A DNA stretch of 64,000 nucleotides from Photobacterium rosenbergii (GCF_003026455.1 NZ_PYMB01000001.1:682001-746000), one strand, 5' to 3'; positions 28,993 to 38,194 are shown, counted from the stretch's first letter. Program-made: numbers and translations. Notes: generated by a model from the sequence alone, not told the origin.

Positions 28993-29589
28993 ATGGCGCG
29001 TTCAGAACAAAAAAGATTGGCTATCGTCAGTGCAGCCAAACAAGAATTTATAAAAAATGGCTTTTTAGCTGCCAATATGAACAATATTTGTCAGGCAGCA
29101 GAAGTCTCTAAGCGGACGCTTTACAGGCACTTTGAGAGTAAAGAATTATTGTTCGAAGCGGTTTTAACCGAAATTAGAGAGAAATCAGTCGAAGAAGAGC
29201 ACTATCAGTTTGATGTGAATAAGCCACTGGATGAGCAGTTACGTTTAATCACCCAGCATGAATTAAAGATAATTTACGAGCAATATGGCATTGAATTATC
29301 GCGCACTATTTTGATGGAGTTTTTCCGTCAACCTGACTTGGCAAAATCCATTACCCAACGCCTATATCATACTCACGCAGTAAGCCAGTGGTTCGCACAA
29401 GCGCTCGTGGCTAAAAAGCTATTCGCCCGAGATGTCCAAACTATTACTAGTGTTTATGTCAGCCTATTACAAGGCCAACTGTTTTGGCCTATGGTACTGG
29501 ATATATTGCCTTTACCTGAAGGTGAAGAACTTGAACAGAAGATTGATAACATTGTGATGACGACTATTCGTGCCTTTTCACACCCATGA
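28993..29589 (+). CDS. TetR/AcrR-family repressor
   Basis: 198 residues. The N-terminal HTH is RLAIVSAAKQEFIKNGFLAAN followed by MNNICQAAEVSKRTLYRHFESKELLF; the rest (about 65-198) is the helical ligand pocket. It is divergent from the RND/adaptor pair, with a perfect palindrome between, so it probably represses that pair and itself. Confidence 0.92.
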   Translation: MARSEQKRLAIVSAAKQEFIKNGFLAANMNNICQAAEVSKRTLYRHFESKELLFEAVLTEIREKSVEEEHYQFDVNKPLDEQLRLITQHELKIIYEQYGIELSRTILMEFFRQPDLAKSITQRLYHTHAVSQWFAQALVAKKLFARDVQTITSVYVSLLQGQLFWPMVLDILPLPEGEELEQKIDNIVMTTIRAFSHP

Positions 29590-29596
29590 CCGATAT

Positions 29597-29628
29597 AAAA
29601 AGGCCGAGCTAGTTAACTCGGCCTTTTA
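29597..29628. terminator. Bidirectional terminator
   Basis: AAAAGGCCGAG, an 8-base loop and CTCGGCCTTTT, between the convergent tetR and methyltransferase genes. Confidence 0.88.
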
Positions 29629-29649
29629 CACATGTACAATCGCTATAAA

Positions 29650-30369
29650 TTAAGCGAGTTTCTGGCACTTAATGAAAATGAAGTTTGGGTTCTTTGATAG
29701 GTACTCGTAACGGCCTTCATCCATTTCCTTGACCTTCTCTGACACTTCACCCTCAGAGATCTGGGTGATCACCAAACCATTCTGGGTTAGCGCGTTCATA
29801 ATTTCGGTCAGCGAACGACGATAAAAGCTTACTTGAACCGGTTTACCCACTGTATTCCACTCTTCTTGCACTAATTCGCGCTCGAAATAGTTGCCGCTTT
29901 GCGTACACTCAAAATCTGCGAACGGATGGTGGGTCGAAAACACAAAAGAACCACCCACTCTCAATACACGGTGAACGTCTCTGAACAGTGGATTTAGATC
30001 TTCAATGTAGTGGACCATCAATGGTGAGATGACCAAATCGACACTCGCATCCTTTTCCTTCGGCAACCCTTTAGAAAGATCCTGCGCATACGCAACAACC
30101 TTATCGGTTAGCTCTGCTTTTACTGCCTTGCTTGCTACCAATTGAACCATCTCTTCAGAGTAATCAATACAGGTAACATGTTTAGCCCCTTGCTCAAGCA
30201 AGAATTGAGCATACACACCAGAGCCACAGCCAAGATCAAGCACATCAATATCGTTGAGGACTGGCAGCATTGCTTGAAGCGTTGGACGCTCTAAATGAGC
30301 ATTGTAGATGTTGTCTTGAATAACTTCGTCATATTCGCTAGCGAACGTTGAGTACATCTTTGATTTCAT
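29650..30369 (-). CDS. Class I SAM-dependent methyltransferase
   Basis: 239 residues from the ATG at 30369 (AGAAGG 5 bases upstream). Motif I is DVLDLGCGSGVYAQFL (about 44-60) with acidic CIDYSEEMV (about 70-78). SPLMVHYIEDL and VFSTHHPF follow. It resembles the ubiquinone/tocopherol-type Methyltransf_11 domain. Substrate unknown; no partner genes nearby. Confidence 0.85.
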   Translation of the reverse strand: MKSKMYSTFASEYDEVIQDNIYNAHLERPTLQAMLPVLNDIDVLDLGCGSGVYAQFLLEQGAKHVTCIDYSEEMVQLVASKAVKAELTDKVVAYAQDLSKGLPKEKDASVDLVISPLMVHYIEDLNPLFRDVHRVLRVGGSFVFSTHHPFADFECTQSGNYFERELVQEEWNTVGKPVQVSFYRRSLTEIMNALTQNGLVITQISEGEVSEKVKEMDEGRYEYLSKNPNFIFIKCQKLA

Positions 30370-30494
30370 AATACCTTCTCTGCTTAAGAATGCCGCGGTA
30401 AGGGGATGCATGTTTTACAGTATCAATCTACTTACAGCAATAGATCCAATATGATCTTGCTCACAGTGATAAGGTTTGAAACACAATTTGCCGA

Positions 30495-30830
30495 CTAAAA
30501 TATCAGCAGATTCAATATTAAAAACACAAACATACTCACAACTGTTGTTAACAGTACATTTTTGGTTTTCCAAGCCAGGCCTGCAGCCAATAATGCCGAC
30601 AATAGATAAGGATTATCAACAGCAAGCCACAACCCTTCCCCTTCAGGCATAAACACGATGGGGGCCCAAATAGCGGTTAATACCGCAGGGCTGGAGTATT
30701 TCAATAAACGCTGCAGTTCGGGATTAATTTTAAGTGGCAGTTTAGGCTCCAAAAACAAATACCGGCTCAAGAAAACCAAAGCCGTGAGCACCAGAATCGA
30801 TAAAATGATCACCCCTGCTCTCCCCGCCAT
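30495..30830 (-). CDS. azlD: AzlD-family branched-chain amino acid transport subunit
   Basis: 111 residues with about four membrane segments (5-22, 46-60, 75-85, 91-108) and the family pattern LSRYLFL near the start. It overlaps azlC by 22 bp and depends on it; the pair exports branched-chain amino acids or azaleucine in characterised homologues (AzlCD, YgaZH). Confidence 0.85.
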   Translation of the reverse strand: MAGRAGVIILSILVLTALVFLSRYLFLEPKLPLKINPELQRLLKYSSPAVLTAIWAPIVFMPEGEGLWLAVDNPYLLSALLAAGLAWKTKNVLLTTVVSMFVFLILNLLIF

Positions 30831-31528
30831 TTCTCCGCAAAGTAACCGGCCAGCATGCCACCAAGACTTGCGATCATTAATGCCCCACCGATATCGAAGT
30901 AATTCAAAGTGATTGACAGACCTAATGCGGATAACACCGCAAATACTACGGGTAGATTAATAACATGCGGTATAACCAATGCAATGAAGGTCGCAGCAAC
31001 AGCGAACTCGAGACCAAGTTCATTCAAGGTTGGTATATAACTGCCAGCGACAATCCCCACCAATGTCGCTGCATTCCATGCCAAATAGAAGCTCAAACCT
31101 GCACCTAAGGCATACCAGCGGTTAAACTGCTTTATTGACTGCTGCCCACAAATAGCAAATAACTCATCAGTCAATAGAAAACCCAAACCCAAGCGCCACT
31201 TCAACGGCAACGGGCTGATTTTCTCCCGCATCGATACGCTGTAAAGCAAATGCCTTGAGGTTATAAAGAAGGTCGCCAGCATCATGCTAAACAGGCCCGC
31301 CCCCGTTTTGAACATACCCGTGGCAACTAACTGTGCCGAACCTGCAAACAAGATTGCTGACATGGCCTGGCTTTCCAAAGGGTTCAGCCCTGCATCAATC
31401 GCAAAAGAACCAGCGAGCAACCCCCAAGGAATCACCGCTATACTCAGCGGTACCATGGCCAAGGCTCCTTGACCAAATAATCGTGCTCGACGGGTTTCTT
31501 CTGGGTGTTCCACTATCGTTGTATCCAT
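30809..31528 (-). CDS. azlC: AzlC-family amino acid exporter subunit
   Basis: 239 residues with a charged start and about seven membrane segments. Family motifs are PWGLLAGSFAIDAGL, ILFAGSAQLVA and FFITSRHLLYS followed by LTDELFAI. It follows the AraC gene with an 87-bp gap that contains a copy of a motif also present upstream of the AraC gene, so it has its own regulated promoter. Likely exports branched-chain or related amino acids with AzlD. Confidence 0.92.
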   Translation of the reverse strand: MDTTIVEHPEETRRARLFGQGALAMVPLSIAVIPWGLLAGSFAIDAGLNPLESQAMSAILFAGSAQLVATGMFKTGAGLFSMMLATFFITSRHLLYSVSMREKISPLPLKWRLGLGFLLTDELFAICGQQSIKQFNRWYALGAGLSFYLAWNAATLVGIVAGSYIPTLNELGLEFAVAATFIALVIPHVINLPVVFAVLSALGLSITLNYFDIGGALMIASLGGMLAGYFAEKWRGEQG

Positions 31529-31590
31529 CCAAAAAATCTTCTTTGTTGCGAAATCATCTATTCATATCGCCAAAATACCGGAACCAATAC

Positions 31591-31612
31591 TTGTACAAAA
31601 TTGCTCAATTCA
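31591..31612. promoter_or_regulatory. Candidate AraC site upstream of azlC
   Basis: A 22-bp element beginning TTGTACAAAATTGC and ending ATTCA. It matches the element at 32506-32527 at 20 of 22 positions in the same orientation. It lies 63 bp before the azlC start, just after the araC stop. Confidence 0.6.
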
Positions 31613-31615
31613 TCG

Positions 31616-32452
31616 CTAGATTAAAGAGCCAGTATATTGCTTAGGTGTAATTCCCATTGCGCGCTTGAAATGACGGTGGAAATGGCTCTGGTCATGAAAT
31701 CCGGCTTCCTGCGCGGCATCTGATATCGAATGCCCTGCCTTCAGCAGTTTTTTGGCATAACGTAAACGGCTCTGGATTTGGTAGGCATGGGGAGGAAGAC
31801 CGAACTCTTTTTGAAACGCCCGGACTAAATAATAAGGGCTGTACCCCGCTAGTTTCGCTAACTCTTCAAGGGAAACATCCGCCTGAGGAAAATCGTCGAG
31901 AAAAGTCTTCACCAGCATTACCTGTTTCTGGCTTCGGGTATGCGGTTCAAACTCATTGCGGGTTTTACTGTGCCTTGCCATTAACTTAACTAACGCGCCA
32001 TATACCAAGGTTTCGCGTAATAGCCGGTTATCCGAATTTTCCAAAGTCGAAAAAACCAAGCGTAACTGCTGCGCAACATCGGGGTCATGGACTACTGGCT
32101 CAGGAAAGTACGGAACTGACGGGTGCGAGCCTAACCCCTCGGTCATTGCAGCGAACTGTTCTGGTAGAGGATACATCGCCCTGTATTCCCAACCCCCTTC
32201 AGTCGCTGAATGGCCGGTATGAACCTCATCGGCATTGACCAAAATGATATGATCTTTCGGTGCGACATGATTGCCACCAGTACGATAAAAACGTTGCGCA
32301 CCTTTTTCTATCACCCCGATGGTATAACCTTCATGGCTATGGAGTGAGAAATTCTGCCGCTTATATTTTGCCTGTAATAATTCAAGGCCGCCCAATTCAT
32401 CAGCGATTGAGAAGCTCACGTCCTCTTTGAATTTCTTTGTTTGCTCTGACAT
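31616..32452 (-). CDS. AraC-family regulator of azlCD
   Basis: 278 residues. A cupin-type AraC_binding domain (about 30-130, with LHSHEGYTIGVIEKG) precedes two HTH motifs (about 190-275): VSLEELAKLAGYSPYYLVRAFQKEFG and ISDAAQEAGFHDQSHFHRHFKR. Directly upstream of azlC on the same strand, it very likely controls azlCD; the shared 22-bp motif at its own promoter and that of azlC supports autoregulation. Confidence 0.9.
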   Translation of the reverse strand: MSEQTKKFKEDVSFSIADELGGLELLQAKYKRQNFSLHSHEGYTIGVIEKGAQRFYRTGGNHVAPKDHIILVNADEVHTGHSATEGGWEYRAMYPLPEQFAAMTEGLGSHPSVPYFPEPVVHDPDVAQQLRLVFSTLENSDNRLLRETLVYGALVKLMARHSKTRNEFEPHTRSQKQVMLVKTFLDDFPQADVSLEELAKLAGYSPYYLVRAFQKEFGLPPHAYQIQSRLRYAKKLLKAGHSISDAAQEAGFHDQSHFHRHFKRAMGITPKQYTGSLI

Positions 32453-32505
32453 TGCTTACTCACTATTCCTGTGACGCCAGTCTAGCTTAACGACCTTTGC
32501 TAATT

Positions 32506-32527
32506 TTGTACAAAATTGCCCTATTCA
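32506..32527. promoter_or_regulatory. Candidate AraC site upstream of the araC gene
   Basis: The second copy of the 22-bp element (TTGTACAAAATTGC ... ATTCA), 54 bp before the AraC ATG. Differences from the first copy are at two positions. Confidence 0.6.
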
Positions 32528-32679
32528 AATCAAATTCACTTATAGAAACAACCCCAGTTTTCATGCAGGCAAGCTAACTGGTTCACATTTTGACTCTACC
32601 CAGCGTTTAATTCATTGCTGTCTCTAGGGTCAAAAGGCATGGTATAGGCAGTTTTTTTAGTTGTTTTTCAGAGCATTTC

Positions 32680-33714
32680 ATGACTTCCCACAATCACCTG
32701 CACTTTTATGTCGGTACTTATACCGATGCACCAAGTACCAGTAAAGGAATTGCCCAGATCTCTTTAGACCCGGCAACGGGTGAACTGACCCGCAATGAAG
32801 ATTTAACCGCGCTGCGTAACCCATCTTATTTGACCACCACGGATAATGGCCTCTACAGCTTTAGTGAAACCTCTCAGGAAGAAAGTGCAGCACTGCAGTT
32901 TTCTTCAAAGCTAGGTAATGTTTTCTTGCCTATCGCGGGGGATTATCCTTGCCATATAGATATCAAATTCCCTTACCTTGCCGTAGCTAACTATGGTTCG
33001 GGTAATGTGTCTGTTTATCTACTTGATGACAATGGTAGGCCAATAAAAGCTATTGCCGATTTATACGAGGACGGTTGCGGGCCAAATTCAAACCGTCAGG
33101 CATCTCCTCACGCCCACCAAGTCACATTCCTGACCCATAACAATCAATTGGCAGTTGTTGATCTCGGCTCGGATTGTATTCGGTTTTATCAGTTTGATGA
33201 TGAAAACGGCCAGCACACATTCCAATTAACGCAAACTATCACAATGCCAGCAGGTGCTGGACCACGCCACATGGTGTTCAATCACAATGAAACCCGTGCC
33301 TATGTAGTGTGTGAGCTATCTGAAACGCTCGTTGTCCTAACTCTTAACGACGGCACTTGGCAGATAACACATCAATGCGAGCTGTTGCCTGAAGTTGAAA
33401 ACGGTGAAGCGGCGTCGGCTATTCGTCTTTCAAAGAATGAGCAGTACTTATATGTGTCTTGTCGAGCACAAAACATCATCAGCTCCTTTGACGTTTCAGG
33501 CGAGGAGCCGAAACCATTACATACCTATGATTGCCATGGACAATTTCCAAGGGATTTCGTTATTTCCAAAGATGGGCAATGGCTAGTAGTTGCCAACCAG
33601 CACTCTAACAATATCGTGAGCTTTCATCGTAACACCGAAACGGGAGAAATCACGCCAACAGGCTACCAGAGCCTTGTCGATGCGCCTGTATGTTTAGTTG
33701 AAGCCGGTAACTAA
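32680..33714 (+). CDS. Lactonase-family beta-propeller protein
   Basis: 344 residues resembling 6-phosphogluconolactonase of the Pgl/YbhE seven-bladed type. Marks are FYVGTYTDAPSTSKGI near the start, ASPHAHQVTF and GAGPRHMVFN, and FPRDFVISKDGQWLVVANQHSNNIV at the end. The family hydrolyses sugar lactones such as 6-phosphogluconolactone. It stands alone, divergent from the AraC gene and followed by a terminator. Exact substrate not proven. Confidence 0.85.
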   Translation: MTSHNHLHFYVGTYTDAPSTSKGIAQISLDPATGELTRNEDLTALRNPSYLTTTDNGLYSFSETSQEESAALQFSSKLGNVFLPIAGDYPCHIDIKFPYLAVANYGSGNVSVYLLDDNGRPIKAIADLYEDGCGPNSNRQASPHAHQVTFLTHNNQLAVVDLGSDCIRFYQFDDENGQHTFQLTQTITMPAGAGPRHMVFNHNETRAYVVCELSETLVVLTLNDGTWQITHQCELLPEVENGEAASAIRLSKNEQYLYVSCRAQNIISSFDVSGEEPKPLHTYDCHGQFPRDFVISKDGQWLVVANQHSNNIVSFHRNTETGEITPTGYQSLVDAPVCLVEAGN

Positions 33715-33743
33715 CGAGCCAAGACCTACGCAATGCCCTAAAG

Positions 33744-33775
33744 AAAAAAGCCTCTGTTCATTAACAGAGGCTTTT
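33744..33775. terminator. Bidirectional terminator
   Basis: AAAAGCCTCTGTT, loop CATT and AACAGAGGCTTTT, between convergent genes. Confidence 0.9.
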
Positions 33776-33780
33776 CAATA

Positions 33781-34428
33781 TTACGCCGATTTTAACTCAG
33801 CAAGCACATCACAGAGCGATGGGACAATAGCATGCCCAAATTGACGCACTTCATCACATGGGTCGACCAAATCAGGGATCTGATAGGTTTTCATGTTTGC
33901 AGCAACCGCCGCCCTTACACCATTGTTTGAGTCTTCAAAAGCCAGACAGTGCTCAGGCGCGACATTCAGACGACTCGCCGCTAGTTGGTAAATTTCAGGG
34001 TGAGGCTTACCGTTGGCAACTTCACAACCCGTAGTGAGGTTATCAAAGTACTTGGCAATACCCGCCAGTTCTAACTTTGTTTTGGCAACATCTTTGGCAG
34101 TAGACGTCGCGATAGCAATCGGCGTTCCTTGCGATTTCAGCCACTCCAATAGCTCTATCACTCCCTCTTTTACCGGGATTGCCTGATGTTTTACCACTGC
34201 ATTGTAACGAGTACGCCACTCGTTATGCAGGCGGTCTAAATCATCACCATAGGCTTGGCGGAATATCACCTCGATTCCCGCCGCATTGCAGCCAATGATT
34301 GATAGGTAAACATCTTCATAAAATGGAAGGTTTTGTACTTCACAGGCTTCTTTAAAGATACGCATACAGACGCGTTCTGTATCGAGAAGCAAACCATCCA
34401 TATCGAAAATAGCAGCTTGATAGTTCAT
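33781..34428 (-). CDS. HAD-family phosphatase, beta-phosphoglucomutase-like
   Basis: 215 residues from the ATG giving MNYQAAIFDMDGLLLDTE; the frame is open further upstream but only to a TTG. HAD motif I DMDGLLLDTE, motif II ATSTAKD, and EDSNNGVRAA are visible. It resembles YcjU/YqaB/GS1-like sugar-phosphate phosphatases with a helical cap (about 15-85). No clear ribosome site was seen, so the start is uncertain. Confidence 0.88.
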   Translation of the reverse strand: MNYQAAIFDMDGLLLDTERVCMRIFKEACEVQNLPFYEDVYLSIIGCNAAGIEVIFRQAYGDDLDRLHNEWRTRYNAVVKHQAIPVKEGVIELLEWLKSQGTPIAIATSTAKDVAKTKLELAGIAKYFDNLTTGCEVANGKPHPEIYQLAASRLNVAPEHCLAFEDSNNGVRAAVAANMKTYQIPDLVDPCDEVRQFGHAIVPSLCDVLAELKSA

Positions 34429-34589
34429 TACATTACAGATTTTTTGCTGGAGACGGCGCATTTTGACATATGCGCACAACTTTTTCCTGAATAATAACGT
34501 AATTAAATTGTTCTACATCTTAATCCCCTATTCATATTGATAGTGGTAGCTTTAACCTGATAAACAATAACGTCACTCATTAGATTGCT

Positions 34590-35795
34590 ATGAAACCAAG
34601 TAAAACAATAATCCTCAGTGCAACTGTCGCCGCTCTTGCCCTTTTTGGTTGCCAAAGCACAGTCGACCATCCACTGTATCAGTCGTCGGGCAGCCAGCCG
34701 GTTAACGGCTACCATTCTTTCGATGAGTATTTAAGCCAAACGCAGAGACAACTCAGCCAGCACCGGTATTACTTGACTGAGAACAAGCAGCAAGAGTTAA
34801 AAGCAAATATGCCTTTTGAACTAAGGCCCCAATCAAGCAAAGAGCAGGCTGCTGATAATCCCGCTAGCCCTCGAAAAGGGATATTACTGATCCATGGTTT
34901 GGGGGATTCCCCGTATTCGTTTGTTGATATCAGCCAATCCTTGGTAGAGAACGGGTTTCTCGTCAGGACCGTCCTGCTTGATGGACATGGAACCCGTCCA
35001 GCAGACATGATGAATGCTGATCATGATCAGTGGCAAAAACTCGTTGATAAACAAGTAGCGTTACTTGAGGAAGAGGTTGAGGAGGTTTACTTAGGTGGCT
35101 TTTCAACCGGTGGCAACCTTGCCTATCTTCATGCCGCGGATAACCCAGACATTGCGGGGCTGATGCTGTTTTCGCCAGGCTTCCAATCCAATGAGCCTAT
35201 GGCATTTATGACCCCCTTGCTCTCTTCGGTAAGGCCTTGGCTTCGCACAAACATACCTAATGGCGAAACCAACTATACCCGCTACAGCAATATGCCGACC
35301 AATGGCTTTGCCCAGTATTACCACACAAGCAAAGCTACCATGGAAGATTTAGAAAAACGTCAATTTGACCGCCCGACATTCATGGTATTGACAGAGCATG
35401 ACAGTGTGTTGGATACCAAGGCTATCAAAGACATATTTCAAACTCGGTTCACCCACCCTGACAACAAGCTAATGTGGTACGGCACAAGCCCCAAACTCGA
35501 CCAAGATAACGTCGTTTTTGTAAACAGCAGAGTACCCGAATTGCGTGTAAGTAATATGTCCCATATGGGGGTGTTATATTCACCAAAGAACCCTTACTAT
35601 GGCATAAATGGCAGTGAAACTATTTGCCGTAACGGGCAAGAGTCGCAGGAGGCTGAAGATTACTGCCGTACTGGCGGTGAGGTATGGTATAGCGCATGGG
35701 ATCACCGAGAACCAGATAAGGTCCACGCTCGGCTGACATTCAACCCTTACTATGATCAAATGATAGATACCCTGTCAGAAGTGTTTGAACTTTAA
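34590..35795 (+). CDS. Lipoprotein alpha/beta hydrolase
   Basis: 401 residues. A lipoprotein signal ends in LALFGC (Cys21). The hydrolase core starts near residue 95 (ILLIHGLGDSPYSFVD), with the nucleophile S172 in GGFSTGGNL and the late SNMSHMG His region. It is probably an outer- or inner-membrane-anchored periplasmic esterase or lysophospholipase. The substrate is not evident. The ATG has no strong ribosome site; a purine-poor leader precedes it. Confidence 0.85.
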   Translation: MKPSKTIILSATVAALALFGCQSTVDHPLYQSSGSQPVNGYHSFDEYLSQTQRQLSQHRYYLTENKQQELKANMPFELRPQSSKEQAADNPASPRKGILLIHGLGDSPYSFVDISQSLVENGFLVRTVLLDGHGTRPADMMNADHDQWQKLVDKQVALLEEEVEEVYLGGFSTGGNLAYLHAADNPDIAGLMLFSPGFQSNEPMAFMTPLLSSVRPWLRTNIPNGETNYTRYSNMPTNGFAQYYHTSKATMEDLEKRQFDRPTFMVLTEHDSVLDTKAIKDIFQTRFTHPDNKLMWYGTSPKLDQDNVVFVNSRVPELRVSNMSHMGVLYSPKNPYYGINGSETICRNGQESQEAEDYCRTGGEVWYSAWDHREPDKVHARLTFNPYYDQMIDTLSEVFEL

Positions 35796-35821
35796 AAGGG
35801 CACCTTATCGATGCTCCATTT

Positions 35822-35860
35822 AAAAATAGGCCACCTCAATTCGGTGGCCTATTTTTAATT
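35822..35860 (+). terminator. Rho-independent terminator
   Basis: AAAATAGGCCACC, a 7-base loop and GGTGGCCTATTTT form a perfect 13-bp stem with Ts following, 27 bp after the hydrolase stop. Confidence 0.92.
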
Positions 35861-36008
35861 ACTCGCGCACCACATGTCACTCTCAAGCATTATTTCAGTT
35901 ACATATCACTGCAAAGGTGCGATAATCTTGCCCTTCTGATTGCCGAGTAGACTCGGTTGATATCAAAATATTGATTCAAAAGTAATTTTATCTGTAGGAC
36001 ATTCTTCA

Positions 36009-36605
36009 ATGCGCGCCTTTGTATTACGAGCCAGATCCGCTCCTACCGACAGCCAGCAACTACTGGCTTCAGTTGGCCAAGAAGCTCACACCGAAATTTT
36101 GGCCCATACCCTAATGAATTCGATCTTTGTGGCGCAATCGCACCGTGAAGATGTGATTGTGCACTTGGTACTAGAAAGCACCCAAGACTACTCCCGCACA
36201 GTCACTTTTGTTGCCAATGAAATGACCAATATCGGTGGTTTCCATGAGCAAGCATTGCTTAGTAAAGTAGCCAAAGCACTCGATGTATCACGTGGAATGA
36301 CCAAAGAGCAAGAGCGTCAGGTCGAGCCTGGCATTACGGTCCGTACATTGAGCTTCGAAAAGCTGGTCAAAGATCTGGCTGAAGATTACCAACTTTACAT
36401 GATGGACAAGAAAGGGGCTTCAATCCGCGAACAAGAGTTCAGCGGTAACTCATGCTTCCTACTCACCGACCACATTCCTATGCCGAAGAAGACATTCAAA
36501 AGCTTGGAACGCCTTGGTACCCAGAAGATAAGCCTTGGGCCAAAGATGATTTTCGCTTCCCAATGTGTGGTGTTAATCCATAACGAATTGGATCTTTGTG
36601 AGTAG
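36009..36605 (+). CDS. trmY: TrmY-like putative pseudouridine methyltransferase
   Basis: 198 residues of the SPOUT-fold TrmY/DUF358 family. MRAFVLRARSAPTDSQ opens the protein and GGFHEQALLSKVAKAL, FSGNSCFLLTDHIPM and KISLGPKMIFASQCVVLIHNELD mark the SAM-binding knot (about 130-195). In archaea TrmY makes N1-methylpseudouridine at tRNA position 54. Vibrios and relatives carry homologues though their position 54 is normally ribothymidine, so the target here is open. RBS TAGGAC lies about 9 bases before the ATG. Confidence 0.85.
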   Translation: MRAFVLRARSAPTDSQQLLASVGQEAHTEILAHTLMNSIFVAQSHREDVIVHLVLESTQDYSRTVTFVANEMTNIGGFHEQALLSKVAKALDVSRGMTKEQERQVEPGITVRTLSFEKLVKDLAEDYQLYMMDKKGASIREQEFSGNSCFLLTDHIPMPKKTFKSLERLGTQKISLGPKMIFASQCVVLIHNELDLCE

Positions 36606-36626
36606 CCTTCGCAAGCTATAAACAAC

Positions 36627-36665
36627 AAGCCCGAGCCAACCTGATTGGCTCGGGCTTTTTATTTT
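36627..36665 (+). terminator. Rho-independent terminator of trmY
   Basis: AGCCCGAGCCAA, a 5-base loop and TTGGCTCGGGCT form a 12-bp stem followed by TTTTTATTTT. Confidence 0.93.
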
Positions 36666-36701
36666 ACCGGTATATCAAAGGCTAATTGCCCTCAATCATA
36701 G

Positions 36702-37181
36702 TTAGTTTGCCTTCTTATACTTGTGCAAAAGGTCTAACGGAATGTGGCAATAATCATTAGGAAAACGCGTTAGCCTATCCTGATGCTCTTCATCACTTTT
36801 GACGTAATTGGCTAAAGGAAGTACTTCAACGGCAATTCGCTCTTTGTCTTCTCGCGCATTGATATATTGCCTAGCCTTATCTATATGTGCCGGGTCTTTG
36901 CTATATACGCCGGTACGGTACTTTTCACCGACATCCTCACCCTGCTTATTAATGCTGTAGGGATCAATAATTTCGAACAAGTACCCCATCAATTGTTCAA
37001 CACTCACAACCGTGGCATCAAAATCTATCCGAACGCATTCGGCATAACCATCATAATCACTCTTTGTGGTGCTTGTTGTCCCGTTTGCTCGGCCAGCTTC
37101 GGTAGAAATCACACCGGGTAGGTGTTTCATAAATTCCTGAACACCCCACAGGCACCCACCAGCCACATATATCTGTTCCAT
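36702..37181 (-). CDS. msrA: Peptide methionine sulfoxide reductase MsrA
   Basis: 159 residues from the ATG at 37181 (AGGAG 6 bases upstream); the frame extends a little further, to a GTG/TTG, but that is not used. The active-site Cys is in AGGCLWGVQEF (Cys10), with the family GYAECVRIDFD and DPYSINKQGEDVGEKYRTGVY. Length is within the short MsrA range. A further Cys in NDYCHIP near the end could resolve the sulfenic acid. Repairs methionine-S-sulfoxide. GCLWG in place of the usual GCFWG is a variation. Confidence 0.9.
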   Translation of the reverse strand: MEQIYVAGGCLWGVQEFMKHLPGVISTEAGRANGTTSTTKSDYDGYAECVRIDFDATVVSVEQLMGYLFEIIDPYSINKQGEDVGEKYRTGVYSKDPAHIDKARQYINAREDKERIAVEVLPLANYVKSDEEHQDRLTRFPNDYCHIPLDLLHKYKKAN

Positions 37182-37280
37182 TTCAGTCTCCTGAGTTCTC
37201 AAAATGATTATCTAATCACTCAGTACTCAATAGCAAGGAACAGTCGTGAACCAGCGTGCTGGTAATACCTCACCTTTTAC

Positions 37281-38087
37281 CTACTTGATACGGTTTTCAA
37301 CTTTTCCCACACCTTCAATCTCAACGGAGACCACATCACCTTTGCTTAGCGCTTTGGTACGACCTGGTGTGCCCATAAACACCAAATCACCGGGCTTAAG
37401 GGTAAAATAGTGACTCAGGTAGCTCACCACTTTTTCCGGTTTGTGGATCATATTTTTGGTGCTCTCCTGCTGGACTATGTCACCGTTAAGGCGGGTTGTT
37501 AGCAACACATTGTTATAGTCCACATTGGTGACTATCTGGTTGCTAATCGGCCCAAACCCATCACTGGCTTTTGCCCGCATCCATTGCAGATCGCGACTTT
37601 GCCAACTACGTTCTGTTAAATCGTTACCTGCTAATACTCCGAAAATCGCTTCTTTAGCTTCACCTTCATCAGCATCCTTCAAGGTCTTACCTATCACCAA
37701 CACCAACTCACCCTCAAAATGTACATTCGTTGCGTCACGGGGGAAAACTATAGGCTCACCGGTAGCAATCAATGATGAGGGTAATTTCAAAAACAGGGGC
37801 GGTGGCGATTGACTATCAGATGAAATATGGCTGGCAAAGTTCATCCCAACCGCAAACACTTTTTCAGGTACTGTCGGTAGGAGCATCTGAACTTGGTTTG
37901 ACTTCAAAGGCTTTCCATCAGGTAATGTGGCGTCAAAGGGGGATCCTTTTAAAGGCTGTATATTCTCTCCTTGCAAGATGCCATATTTAACCTGATCCTC
38001 AAATGCATATCGCACATACGTTTGAGCCTGAGTTTTGGCACTGGCTGTGATCATCAAAACAAAGGCTGTGACCCAATATTTTTTCAT
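37281..38087 (-). CDS. Exported FAH-superfamily hydrolase/decarboxylase-like protein
   Basis: 268 residues. The first ~22 residues (MKKYWVTAFVLMITASAKTQAQ) look like a cleavable signal peptide, unusual for a fumarylacetoacetate-hydrolase family member, most of which are cytoplasmic. The family core follows: VFAVGMNFASH (about 75-86), metal ligands in HFEGELVLVIGK (E then E) and in AGNDLTERSWQSRDLQW (D), with GFGPISNQIV and KPGDLVFMGTPGRT. The domain is complete and its acidic metal ligands are kept, so it may hydrolyse a C-C bond or decarboxylate a beta-keto acid in the periplasm. Confidence 0.85.
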   Translation of the reverse strand: MKKYWVTAFVLMITASAKTQAQTYVRYAFEDQVKYGILQGENIQPLKGSPFDATLPDGKPLKSNQVQMLLPTVPEKVFAVGMNFASHISSDSQSPPPLFLKLPSSLIATGEPIVFPRDATNVHFEGELVLVIGKTLKDADEGEAKEAIFGVLAGNDLTERSWQSRDLQWMRAKASDGFGPISNQIVTNVDYNNVLLTTRLNGDIVQQESTKNMIHKPEKVVSYLSHYFTLKPGDLVFMGTPGRTKALSKGDVVSVEIEGVGKVENRIK

Positions 38088-38194
38088 TTAACATCCCTGT
38101 CATTTTCATCAACAATCCTAGAAAGTGTAGACTGGATAAAAGGTTGCAATGAATAAAGGGCTAAAATAACTATTGACCCGATCCCCTATTCCAA

